A stretch of DNA of 64,000 nucleotides, taken from the NCBI RefSeq assembly GCF_039614715.1, contig NZ_CP154857.1, positions 1,426,001 through 1,490,000 on the forward strand, read 5' to 3'. Below, one piece after another: positions 29,123 to 37,371 of the stretch. The notes below the pieces were generated by a model. It searched no databases and had not been told where the DNA came from. It was given only the letters and a program-made list of their open reading frames with translations. A program made the position numbers and the translations under genes. This stretch comes from Microbacterium sp. AZCO (GTDB taxonomy: Bacteria; Actinomycetota; Actinomycetes; Actinomycetales; Microbacteriaceae). Numbering within the stretch: the first letter of the stretch is position 1; every line of letters begins with the position of its first letter.

Positions 29123-29793
29123 AGCAGGTCGGGCCGTCGCTCGCGCGTCCGCTCGAGGCTCTGCTCGCGCCGCCACTGGGCGATCGCGCCGTGATTGCCG
29201 CTCAAGAGGATCGGGGGCACCTCGTGCTCGCGCCAGACCGGCGGCTTCGTGTAGCTCGGATACTCCAGCATCCCGTCCTCGTGCGACTCCTCGACGAGAC
29301 TCTCCGGATTGCCGACGACACCGGGGACGAGCCGCGAGATCGCCTCGATCATCGCCATCGCGGCGACCTCGCCGCCGTTCAGCACGTAGTCCCCGAGGCT
29401 CACGCTGCGCACGCGCCCGCGCTCGGTGTAATGGTCGATGACGCGCTGATCGATGCCCTCGTACCGTCCGCACGCGAAGACGAGGTGCTCCTCCTCCGCG
29501 AGGTCGCGCGCGAGCCGCTGCGTGAAGCGCTCCCCCGCCGGCGAGGGGACGATGAGCAGCGCGCCGTCGTCGAGCACCTCGTCGAGCGCCTCACCCCAGG
29601 GCTCCGGCTTCATCACCATGCCGGCGCCGCCGCCGTACGGCGTGTCGTCGACCGTGCGGTGGCGGTCGTGGGTCCAGTCGCGCAGATCGTGCACACGCAG
29701 ATCCAGGATGCCGCGCCCGCGGGCCTTGCCGATGAGCGAGACGTCGAGCACATCGAAGAAGGCGGGGAAGATCGTCACGATGTCGATGCGCAC
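29119..29793 (-). CDS. trmD: tRNA (guanine-37-N1)-methyltransferase
   Basis: TrmD methylates G37 of tRNAs to prevent frameshifting. The 224-residue protein starts [23 protein letters not shown], has [31 protein letters not shown], the SAM-knot segments [15 protein letters not shown] and [11 protein letters not shown], and [10 protein letters not shown]. The GTG at 29793 is chosen because the family N-terminus starts there and a TAAACT -10-like hexamer lies seven bases upstream (leaderless); an ATG at 29811 is possible. It is isolated from its usual partners rimM and rplS by the nitrate genes. Confidence 0.94.
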   Translation of the reverse strand: MRIDIVTIFPAFFDVLDVSLIGKARGRGILDLRVHDLRDWTHDRHRTVDDTPYGGGAGMVMKPEPWGEALDEVLDDGALLIVPSPAGERFTQRLARDLAEEEHLVFACGRYEGIDQRVIDHYTERGRVRSVSLGDYVLNGGEVAAMAMIEAISRLVPGVVGNPESLVEESHEDGMLEYPSYTKPPVWREHEVPPILLSGNHGAIAQWRREQSLERTRERRPDLL

Positions 29794-29800
29794 GGCTCCG

Positions 29801-29806
29801 AGTTTA
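29801..29806 (-). promoter_or_regulatory. leaderless-type -10 of trmD
   Basis: TAAACT on the minus strand, seven bases, then GTG at 29793. Confidence 0.5.
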
Positions 29807-29885
29807 GGCATCCACCCGTGTTTCGAGCGTGTGACGAAGGTCTCACCCGCCTCGCGGACGGAGGTGCGCCGCAATTGACGCAGAG

Positions 29886-29929
29886 GTAACGGCCGCGACA
29901 GGGGGGCCGAAACACGCGCTCAATAGCGT
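29886..29929 (+). promoter_or_regulatory. narK promoter with GTAAC-N18-GAAAC
   Basis: GTAAC at 29886-29890, GAAAC at 29909-29913, ten bases, TAGCGT at 29924-29929. The same elements at the same spacings lie before nirB; even the bases after GAAAC (ACGCGCTC against ACCGCGCTC) are alike. A GAGGAGG ribosome site follows before the narK ATG. Confidence 0.6.
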
Positions 29930-29957
29930 CGCCTCATAACCTTCCCGAGGAGGCGCG

Positions 29958-31373
29958 ATGACCACGTCCGTGACATCCCCCCAGGTCGGCACCGATGCCG
30001 CCGCAACCGGCTCCACCCCTGTAACGCTCACCCGACGCTCCGGCCGCTGGATCGACGGCTGGAACCCGGAAGACGGCGTCTTCTGGCAGTCCGAGGGCCG
30101 CGCGATCGCGCGCCGCAACCTCGGCTGGTCGATCTTCGCCGAGTTCCTCGGCTTCATCGTCTGGCAGCTGTGGAGCATCGTCGTCGTGATGCTCCCAGCA
30201 GCGGGCTTCACGTTCTCGAGCTCCGAGGCGTTCTGGCTCATCTCGCTGCCGAGCCTCGTCGGGGCCACCATGCGGTTCCCCTACACCTTCATGGTGGCGA
30301 GGTTCGGCGGACGCAACTGGACGATGATCTCGGCCGGACTCCTCCTGATCCCCTCGATCCTGCTCGGAATCGTCGTCGGCAACCCCGAGACGCCCTTCGG
30401 CGTCATGCTGGCGGTCGCCGCCCTCGCGGGCTTCGGCGGCGGCAACTTCGCGAGCTCGATGGCCAACATCACCTACTTCTTCCCCCAGAAGGAGAAGGGC
30501 TGGGCGCTCGGCCTCAACGCCGCCGGCGGCAACATCGGCACGGCGGTCGCGCAGTTCGCCGTGCCCATCGTGGTGACGGCCGGCGCGGCGGCGACCCTCA
30601 ACATCTCGCTCGCGGGCTGGATGTGGGTGCCCCTCATCCTCGTCGCCATCTGGGGTGCGTGGCGCTACATGGACAACCTGTCCAACGCGAAGTCGGATGC
30701 CGCGGCCTCCGCCGCCGCGCTCCGAGAGCCGCACCTGTGGCTCCTCGCCCTCCTCTACATCGGCACGTTCGGCTCCTTCATCGGCTTCGCGAGCGTCTTC
30801 CCCAAGCTCATCGCCGATCAGTTCCCCGAGTTCTCGACGATTCAGGTGGGACAGGCAGCCGTCTCGCTCGCCTTCCTCGGAGCGCTCGTCGGCTCCCTGG
30901 CACGTCCCTACGGCGGCCGTCTCGCCGACCGTGTCGGAGGCGCGCGGGTGACGGTGGGGGCGTTCACCGTCATGGCGCTCGGCGCCCTGTCGCTCGTCTG
31001 GACGATGCCTCTCCACAACTTCGGCGTCTTCCTCGCCTGCTTCCTCGTGCTCTTCTCGGCGACGGGCATCGGCAACGGCTCGACCTACCGCATGATCCCG
31101 AACGTGTTCGCGGCCCGCACGCTCGCACTCGGGATCGAGGGCGAGGCGAAGGTGCGCATGCAGCGCAAGGCCGCGGCGGCGCTCGGCCTCATCTCGGCGA
31201 TCGGCGCGTACGGCGGCTTCGTCATCCCGCAGGTGCTCAACCTCTCGCAGCAGACCACCGGCGCGTACACAGGCGCGTTCTACGGCTTCGTCATCGCCTA
31301 CGCGCTGCTGCTGACGCTCACGATCGCGGTGTACATCGTGCCTCGGCGCTCGCTCGCCGGTCAGCGCATCTGA
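29958..31373 (+). CDS. narK: nitrate/nitrite transporter (MFS)
   Basis: A 471-residue major facilitator protein of the nitrate/nitrite porter family with about 12 membrane segments. It shows the first conserved region FLGFIVWQLWSIVVV, the nitrate signature AGFGGGNFASSMANI near residue 160, GLNAAGGNIGTAVAQF, and the second signature around FSATGIGNGSTYRMIP. The N-terminal 60 residues are cytoplasmic. It supplies nitrate to the fused reductase encoded by the converging gene. A terminator follows. Confidence 0.95.
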   Translation: MTTSVTSPQVGTDAAATGSTPVTLTRRSGRWIDGWNPEDGVFWQSEGRAIARRNLGWSIFAEFLGFIVWQLWSIVVVMLPAAGFTFSSSEAFWLISLPSLVGATMRFPYTFMVARFGGRNWTMISAGLLLIPSILLGIVVGNPETPFGVMLAVAALAGFGGGNFASSMANITYFFPQKEKGWALGLNAAGGNIGTAVAQFAVPIVVTAGAAATLNISLAGWMWVPLILVAIWGAWRYMDNLSNAKSDAAASAAALREPHLWLLALLYIGTFGSFIGFASVFPKLIADQFPEFSTIQVGQAAVSLAFLGALVGSLARPYGGRLADRVGGARVTVGAFTVMALGALSLVWTMPLHNFGVFLACFLVLFSATGIGNGSTYRMIPNVFAARTLALGIEGEAKVRMQRKAAAALGLISAIGAYGGFVIPQVLNLSQQTTGAYTGAFYGFVIAYALLLTLTIAVYIVPRRSLAGQRI

Positions 31374-31388
31374 CACCCGGCGCCTCGC

Positions 31389-31418
31389 GCGGGCCGCATC
31401 CTTCGGGGTGCGGCCCGC
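31389..31418 (+). terminator. narK terminator with TTCG tetraloop
   Basis: A 13-bp stem (GCGGGCCGCATCC with GGGTGCGGCCCGC, one G-T pair) is closed by a TTCG loop. It starts 16 bases after the narK stop. Confidence 0.8.
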
Positions 31419-31569
31419 TTCGTCGTGCACCTCAGGTTCGGGATGCCGAGACCCGGCCGCCCGCTGCACCGCAGCGTCGGAGATCCGCACACCGCCGGAT
31501 GGATGCGTTCATGTCGGTCCGACGGTGCGGCGATTCCCGACGCTGTGGCCGGGTATGCCCCGGCCGAGC

Positions 31570-34500
31570 TCAGTAGACGTCGCGGACGTAGCGCTTCTGC
31601 GCCACGAGCGACTTCTTGTACTCCGCGGCCGCCTCGGCGGAGAGCCCGCCGTGCCGCTGCGCGATGAGGTCGAGCGTCTCGTCGACGTCCTTCGCCATGC
31701 GGCTCGCATCGCCGCACACGTACACGTGCGCGCCCTCCTCGAGCCAGCGCCACAGCTCGAGGCCGTGCTCGACCATGCGATCCTGCACGTACACCTTCTG
31801 GCGCTGGTCGCGGGAGAAGGCGACGTCGAGGCGCGTGAGGAAGCCGTCGTCCCGCATGCCGAGGAGCTCGTCGCGGTAGTAGAAGTCCGTTGCCTCGTGC
31901 TGCTCGCCGAAGAAGAGCCAGTTGCGGCCCGTGTGGCCGTCGGCGCGGCGATCGTGGAGGAAGCCGCGGAACGGCGCGATGCCGGTGCCCGGCCCGATCA
32001 TGATCATGCGCGCGCGGGGATCCAGCGGCGGACGGAAGTGCGGCGACTTCTGCAGATACACGGGCACCTCATCGCCGCGATCCGCGAGGAACGTCGAGGC
32101 GACGCCGCCCCGGACGAGACCGCTCTCGGTCTCGAACCGCACGACCGACACCGTGAGCTGCACCTCATCGGGGCTCGTCTTGGGGCTCGACGAGATCGAG
32201 TACTGACGCGGCTGCAGGCGCTTGAGCACCGGCATCCACTCCTCCGCCTCGGCCTTCACGGGGAACGCGCGCAGCAGATCGACGGCCTGCATGCTCCAGA
32301 GGTACTGCTCCAGCCGGCTCTTGTTCTCGCGGCGCAGCAGCGTCGCGAGGGTGGAGTCGGCGTTGCGCTCTCCGATGAACGCGAGCAGGTCGGGCGTGAT
32401 GCGCGTGATGTCGAGGTGGGTCGTGAGCGCCTCGCCGAGGAGGCGCTCGTCGCCCTCGATCTCCACGACCGTACGGGCCGAGAGTCCGGTCTGCTCGAGC
32501 CACTCGGCGACGACGGCGGGCGGGTTCACGGCCACGACGCCCAGCGAGTCGCCCGCCTCGTACGCGACGCCGGCGTGGGAGAGGTCGAACCCGAACTGCC
32601 GCACCTCCTTCGCCGACCCTTCGGCGCTCAGCAGCGCATTCGTCACGAGTCGTGCGCGCACGGGGTTCGCCCGCGTGAAGAGGCGCCTCGTCGGCGTCTG
32701 CTCGAGAGCGGGAGTGGATGCCGCCTCCCCCGCCGCGCCCGCCGAGATCGCCGGGATGACCTGATCGAGCCACGAAGCGGCGGGCGCCGCATAGTCGGGC
32801 TCGCAGTCCACACGGGGGAGCACCGCCGTGGCTCCCAACGCCGTGAGGCGCTCGTCGATGCTCCGGCCGTGGCCGCAGAAGTCGTCGTAGCTGGAGTCTC
32901 CGATCGCGAAGACGGCGTACTCCAGGTCGCTCAGGTCGGGTACGGACTCGCCGCTCAGCGCAGCCCAGAGGTCGGCGGCGTTGTCGGGCGGCCCGCCGTC
33001 GCCGAACGTGGAGGTCACCACGAGCAGCGAGCGGACCGTGGCCAGCTCCTCCACGCTCATGTCCACCATGCTCACGGCACGGGCCGGGATGCCGCGGGCC
33101 TGCAGCGTCGCGACACACGTGGCTGCGACCTCCTCGGCGTTGCCCGTCTGGGATCCCCACAGCACCGTGACCTCTCGACCCTCGGCGTTGTCTGAGGCGA
33201 CGGCGCTCGTGCGCGAGTAGAGACCGGCGAGCATGCCGTCGAACCAGGCCCGGGTGACGGCACCCAGCGGGGCGCTCGCGGGGAGCGTCGGGACGAGCCC
33301 GGCCTCGAGGGGGGCCGCCTCGAGGGCGGAGAGGAAGCCCGAGAGGTACGCGCCCTCCGTCTCGGTCACCCGCGGCTGTGCGGGAGTCATGCCCGCCGCG
33401 GTCAGCACGTCACGCGCACCGGCCGGGAGCGGCATCCCCTTCTCGTCGTCCCCCACGGGACTGGGCGCCGGACCCACGCGACGAAGCGACACGGCGGCGA
33501 ACTTGAACTCCGGCTGCAGCGAGGCGGCGTCGACGGCGTCGCTCGTGACGGCGTTGACCGTGAGGTACTCGCCGTGCTCGTCGTTCCAGTGGAACGGCGC
33601 GAAGCAGTTGCCGGGCCGCACGCGGTCGGTCACGACGGCCGGCAGCACGACGCGGCCGCGGCGCGACGAGATCTCCACCTGGTCGCCGGCGGTGATGCCC
33701 AGCGTCTCGGCGTCCGCGGGATTCACCTCGACGAACGGGTCGGGGTTGAGGCGTACGAGCTTGTCGACCTTGCCGGTCTTCGTCATCGTGTGCCACTGGT
33801 GCTGAAGGCGCCCGGTGTTCAGCACCCAGGGGAAGTCGTCGTCGGGCAGCTCCTGCGGTCCGAGGTGCGGCCGCGCGAGGAACTGCGCGCGTCGGGACGC
33901 CGTCGCGAAGGCGAGCCGCGGGACGCTGCCGTCCACCTCGCGGTGCAGGCTCTGGCTCACCCCGTCGTTGAGGTAGCGGATCGGATGCCGCTCCCGGGCG
34001 TCGTCCGGCGGCGCCGGCCATTGCACGGGCCCCGTGCGCAGGCGGTCATAGCTGACTCCGCGGACGTCCCACCCGGTCTGCGGATTCCAGAACCGGCGGA
34101 TCTCGTCGAACACCTCTTCGCTGGATGCGAACCCGAACCCCTCGGTGAACCCCATCGCCCGCGCGATGCCGCAGATTGTGAGCCAGTCGGGCTGCGCGTC
34201 GCCGGGAGCCTCGGCCGCTCGCTGCACGAGCGTCATGGTGCGGTCGCTGTTGACCATGACGCCCTCGGATTCGACCCAGAGCGTCGCGGGCAGCAGCACG
34301 TCGGCGTACGCGTTCGTCGCGGTCTCGGTGAAGACGTCCTGCACGATGACGAGCTCGGCCGCCTCGAGGCCCGCGATGACGTTCTTGCGGTTCGCGACGG
34401 AGGCGACCGGATTGGTGCAGATGATCCACGCGGCTTTGATCTCACCGGCCGCCATGCGCCGGTACAGGTCGATGGTGCCCGCCCCGGCTTCGGCGCGGAT

Positions 34501-35661
34501 CGCGCCGCGCTCGATCCCCCAGACGTCCTCGACGAACGCGCGGTCGGCCGCGCTGAACACGGCGCGCTGACCCGGGAGCCCGGGGCCCATGTAGCCCATC
34601 TCGCGTCCGCCCATCGCGTTCGGCTGGCCGGTCAGCGAGAACGGACCGCTGCCCGGACGGCAGATCGCGCCCGTCGCGAGGTGGAGGTTGCAGATGGCGT
34701 TCGTGTGCCACGTCCCCTGCGTCGACTGATTGAGCCCCATCGTCCAGAGGGTCATCCACTCGCCGGCCTCCGCGATCCAGCGCGCGGCGGTGCGGATGTC
34801 GTCCTCGGGCAGTCCCGTGAGCTCGGCGACGCGCGCCGGTGCGTAGTCCTCGAGGAAGGCCGGCATGTCGCTCCAGCCCTCGGTGTGCGCGGCGATGAAC
34901 TCCTCGTCGATGGCGCCGTCGGCCACGAGCAGGTGCAGGAGTCCGTTGAGCAGCGCGAGGTCGGTGCCGGGCGCGATCGGAAGATAGAGGTCCGCGCGAT
35001 CCGCCGTCGCCGTGCGGCGCGGATCGACGACGATGAGCTTCGCGCCCTGCTTGAGCCGATCGGCCATGCGCAGGAAGAGGATCGGGTGGCAGTCGGCCAT
35101 GTTTGAGCCGATGACGAAGAAGAGATCGGCGCGATCGAGGTCCTCGTACGAGCCGGGTGGGCCGTCGGCCCCGAGCGACTGCTTGTATCCCGTGCCGGCC
35201 GATGCCATGCACAGCCGCGAGTTCGACTCGATGTGCAGCCCGCGCAGGTACCCCTTCACGAGCTTGTTCGAGAGATACTGCGCCTCGACCGACATCTGCC
35301 CCGAGACGTACACGGCGACGGCATCGGGGCCGTGCTCGTCGACGATCGCCCGGAGCCTCGTGCCCGCGTGCGCGATGGCCTCATCGAGCGGGACGGGCAC
35401 GGGCTCCTCTCCGCGGGACGGACGCACGTGCGCGCTGGTCATGCGGCCGGGGGCACGCATGAGCTCGAGGTGCGTCGCACCCTTGGTGCACAGTCTTCCG
35501 CCGTTCGCGGGGTGCTGCTTGTCTCCCGCGGTCTTCGTGATCCCGCCGGCCTCGGTCGTGACGCTGATGCCGCATCCCACGCCGCAGTACGAGCACACCG
35601 CCCGGACCTCGGTCGAAGGCGTGCCCGCCCGCGCCGTCGTCGAAGGGGCGAGCAGGCTCAT
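31570..35661 (-). CDS. nasC: assimilatory nitrate reductase fused to a CysJ-like flavoprotein
   Basis: A 1363-residue single-chain nitrate reductase. Residues 1 to about 700 are the molybdopterin enzyme: [4Fe-4S] ligands C23, C26, C30 and C58, and a candidate Mo-ligand Cys at about 151 (SNSRLCMASAG). About 700-800 is a linker. About 828-970 is a flavodoxin domain (TVLWGSQTGNAEEVAA, STFGDGGPPDNA). About 1000-1363 is the FAD/NADPH module (RQYSISSSP near 1150, IGPGTGIAPFRGF near 1220, KRYVRDVY end). Electrons can thus pass from NADPH to nitrate in one polypeptide. The type is known in actinobacteria. No useful ribosome site precedes the ATG. Confidence 0.93.
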   Translation of the reverse strand: MSLLAPSTTARAGTPSTEVRAVCSYCGVGCGISVTTEAGGITKTAGDKQHPANGGRLCTKGATHLELMRAPGRMTSAHVRPSRGEEPVPVPLDEAIAHAGTRLRAIVDEHGPDAVAVYVSGQMSVEAQYLSNKLVKGYLRGLHIESNSRLCMASAGTGYKQSLGADGPPGSYEDLDRADLFFVIGSNMADCHPILFLRMADRLKQGAKLIVVDPRRTATADRADLYLPIAPGTDLALLNGLLHLLVADGAIDEEFIAAHTEGWSDMPAFLEDYAPARVAELTGLPEDDIRTAARWIAEAGEWMTLWTMGLNQSTQGTWHTNAICNLHLATGAICRPGSGPFSLTGQPNAMGGREMGYMGPGLPGQRAVFSAADRAFVEDVWGIERGAIRAEAGAGTIDLYRRMAAGEIKAAWIICTNPVASVANRKNVIAGLEAAELVIVQDVFTETATNAYADVLLPATLWVESEGVMVNSDRTMTLVQRAAEAPGDAQPDWLTICGIARAMGFTEGFGFASSEEVFDEIRRFWNPQTGWDVRGVSYDRLRTGPVQWPAPPDDARERHPIRYLNDGVSQSLHREVDGSVPRLAFATASRRAQFLARPHLGPQELPDDDFPWVLNTGRLQHQWHTMTKTGKVDKLVRLNPDPFVEVNPADAETLGITAGDQVEISSRRGRVVLPAVVTDRVRPGNCFAPFHWNDEHGEYLTVNAVTSDAVDAASLQPEFKFAAVSLRRVGPAPSPVGDDEKGMPLPAGARDVLTAAGMTPAQPRVTETEGAYLSGFLSALEAAPLEAGLVPTLPASAPLGAVTRAWFDGMLAGLYSRTSAVASDNAEGREVTVLWGSQTGNAEEVAATCVATLQARGIPARAVSMVDMSVEELATVRSLLVVTSTFGDGGPPDNAADLWAALSGESVPDLSDLEYAVFAIGDSSYDDFCGHGRSIDERLTALGATAVLPRVDCEPDYAAPAASWLDQVIPAISAGAAGEAASTPALEQTPTRRLFTRANPVRARLVTNALLSAEGSAKEVRQFGFDLSHAGVAYEAGDSLGVVAVNPPAVVAEWLEQTGLSARTVVEIEGDERLLGEALTTHLDITRITPDLLAFIGERNADSTLATLLRRENKSRLEQYLWSMQAVDLLRAFPVKAEAEEWMPVLKRLQPRQYSISSSPKTSPDEVQLTVSVVRFETESGLVRGGVASTFLADRGDEVPVYLQKSPHFRPPLDPRARMIMIGPGTGIAPFRGFLHDRRADGHTGRNWLFFGEQHEATDFYYRDELLGMRDDGFLTRLDVAFSRDQRQKVYVQDRMVEHGLELWRWLEEGAHVYVCGDASRMAKDVDETLDLIAQRHGGLSAEAAAEYKKSLVAQKRYVRDVY

Positions 35662-35667
35662 GCTCCG

Positions 35668-35710
35668 ATGATCCCGGAGCGATGTTCCGCCTCGTGTGCC
35701 GTCGTGTTAC
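35668..35710 (-). promoter_or_regulatory. nitrate reductase promoter, GTAAC-N18-GAACA
   Basis: On the minus strand GTAAC (35710-35706), 18 bases, GAACA (35687-35683), then a GATCAT (35673-35668) six bases before the ATG. The GTAAC and spacing match the nirB and narK promoters; the second element has one changed base. The transcript is probably leaderless. Confidence 0.5.
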
Positions 35711-35755
35711 CGACGCATCACACTGATCTCACGGTTCCGAGGACAGGGGTGTGAG

Positions 35756-35773
35756 GGGATGCCGCGGCATCCC
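35756..35773. repeat. 18-base palindrome of two GGATGCC words
   Basis: GGGATGCCGCGGCATCCC is perfectly self-complementary and consists of the over-represented word GGATGCC and its inverse. It lies eight bases after the rimM stop and may act as its terminator. Confidence 0.5.
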
Positions 35774-35780
35774 TCGACCG

Positions 35781-36464
35781 TCACTCGGTCTCGGCGGCGT
35801 CGTCCTCGTCGGTGTCGCCCGGCTCGGGAGCATCGTCGTCGCCGGCGAGCTCCTCGAAGAGCCCGGCGGGCGGCGTCACGACGACCCGCCCGGCGGCGAT
35901 GTCGACCTCGGGGACGATCGCTTTCACGAACGGCACGAGGACTTCGCGCGGCTCGCCCGTCTCGTCGAGCGAGTCGGCGAGGACGATCAGGAGATCTTGG
36001 GCCGGGAAGTGGTCGACGCGGATCACGCGTCCGACGACCGTGTCGTCACGCACGACCTCGAGGCCCACGAGCTGGTGGTCGTACCAGGCGTCGTCTTCGG
36101 CCGCGGCGGACTGGGCGTCCTCGTCGATCCAGAGGATCGCGCGGATGAGCTCTTCGGCGGCGTTGCGGTCGTCCACGCCCTCGAAGAAGGCGACCGGGTG
36201 GCTGTTCATCCACTTGAACTCGCGGACAGTCAGCGGCTTGCCGTGCCACGGCGACGACTCGGGGACCTGCAGAGTGAAGGTCGCACCCGGGACGAAGCGC
36301 CCGTCGGGGTCGTCGGTGTACAGCTCGAGCTTGATGGCTCCCTTGAGGCCGTGAGCCTTCACGAGGCGTCCGACGCGAAGCTGGTTCTTCGCCGGCTTCG
36401 GCGGCCGGGCAGGGCTCTTGGCCTCCGCCGGGGTCGTCGAATCGGGCTGCTCTGCCTGCGTCAT
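35781..36464 (-). CDS. rimM: 16S rRNA processing protein RimM
   Basis: RimM helps 30S maturation and binds S19. The 227-residue protein has the RimM N-domain (LRVGRLVKAHGLKGAIKLELYTDDP) and the PRC-barrel C-domain (WYDHQLVGLEVV, VLVPFVKAIVPEVD). Extra Ala/Pro/Lys-rich residues lie at the N-terminus (about 28) and an acidic Asp/Glu tail at the C-terminus. The ATG overlaps the KH gene stop by one base. In most genomes trmD follows; here the nitrate reductase gene follows. Confidence 0.95.
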   Translation of the reverse strand: MTQAEQPDSTTPAEAKSPARPPKPAKNQLRVGRLVKAHGLKGAIKLELYTDDPDGRFVPGATFTLQVPESSPWHGKPLTVREFKWMNSHPVAFFEGVDDRNAAEELIRAILWIDEDAQSAAAEDDAWYDHQLVGLEVVRDDTVVGRVIRVDHFPAQDLLIVLADSLDETGEPREVLVPFVKAIVPEVDIAAGRVVVTPPAGLFEELAGDDDAPEPGDTDEDDAAETE

Positions 36465-36694
36465 CAGTCGTCCGCGACGTCGACGCGCACGCGTCGTCCG
36501 TCGGCGAGCGCCGAGATGAGCGTGCGCAGAGCCTTTGCCGTGCGTCCGCCGCGCCCGATCACGCGACCTCGGTCATCGGGGTGCACGTGCACCTCGAGGA
36601 CGTCACCGCGAGGCGACGTCGAGGAGTCGATGCGCACGTCGTCGGGGTGATCGACGATCCCCTTGACGACGTGCTCGAGCGCGGCGGCCAGCAC
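36464..36694 (-). CDS. khpA: KH-domain RNA-binding protein (KhpA/YlqC)
   Basis: A 76-residue single KH domain with the GRGGRTAKALR loop (GxxG) near residue 47. KhpA-like proteins bind RNA, act with KhpB in some Gram-positives, and usually sit between rpsP and rimM, as here. It reads from GTG at 36694, three bases after the rpsP stop. Confidence 0.92.
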   Translation of the reverse strand: MLAAALEHVVKGIVDHPDDVRIDSSTSPRGDVLEVHVHPDDRGRVIGRGGRTAKALRTLISALADGRRVRVDVADD

Positions 36695-36697
36695 GGA

Positions 36698-37123
36698 TTA
36701 CTCGGCGTCCGAAGCGGCGTCGGCCTCGTCGGCGGCGGGCGCCTCCTCGGCGACGGGCTCGTCGGCCTTCTTCTCGGCCTTCGGCTTGATGACCGACTTC
36801 TTCGAGGAGTCGACCTCGAAGTCAGCCTTGGTCTCGGCGGTGCGAACCGTCGAGACGGCGTTCGCGTCGCCCTTGAACTTGCCCCAGTCGCCCGTGAGCT
36901 TGAGGATGGCGGCGACCTGCTCGGTCGGCTGCGCGCCGACGCTCAGCCAGTACTGCGCGCGCTCGGAGTCGACCTCGATGAACGAGGGCTCCTCGGTCGG
37001 GTGGTACTTGCCGATCTCCTCGATGACGCGACCGTCGCGCTTGGTGCGCGAGTCGGCGACGACGATGCGGTAGTAGGGCGCCCGGATCTTGCCGAGGCGC
37101 TTGAGACGAATCTTGACAGCCAC
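36698..37123 (-). CDS. rpsP: 30S ribosomal protein S16 with C-terminal extension
   Basis: Residues 1 to about 80 are S16 ([50 protein letters not shown]). About 60 further residues, Lys then Ala/Glu/Asp-rich, give 141 in total against about 80-90 in many bacteria; long S16 tails are common in actinobacteria. GTG at 37123 is preceded by AGGAGA. It leads the rpsP-khpA-rimM operon. Confidence 0.95.
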   Translation of the reverse strand: MAVKIRLKRLGKIRAPYYRIVVADSRTKRDGRVIEEIGKYHPTEEPSFIEVDSERAQYWLSVGAQPTEQVAAILKLTGDWGKFKGDANAVSTVRTAETKADFEVDSSKKSVIKPKAEKKADEPVAEEAPAADEADAASDAE

Positions 37124-37248
37124 GATTCTCCTGAATGTGTGGAAAGTGATTGAACCGATCGCCTGGAGCGTGGGGTGCACACCCGGCGGAAGCTCTGAAG
37201 GAGGACCTGTGTGCTGGATAGAGGGTCGAGCACCCGGTCCGACCCACA

Positions 37249-37254
37249 ATTATC
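37249..37254 (-). promoter_or_regulatory. -10 of the rpsP operon
   Basis: The minus strand reads TGGGATAAT, an extended -10 with hexamer GATAAT. The predicted start is near 37242, giving a leader of about 119 bases. No clear -35 is seen. Confidence 0.5.
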
Positions 37255-37371
37255 CCACATCCCGCGGGATGCCGCGAACCAGGCCGCAGCCCTCATGACC
37301 CGATGTCGCACGACGACGCGAACCGACGCACGCAACGCCGTGGCGCGGCATCCCCGTGCGAAACTGTGCCC

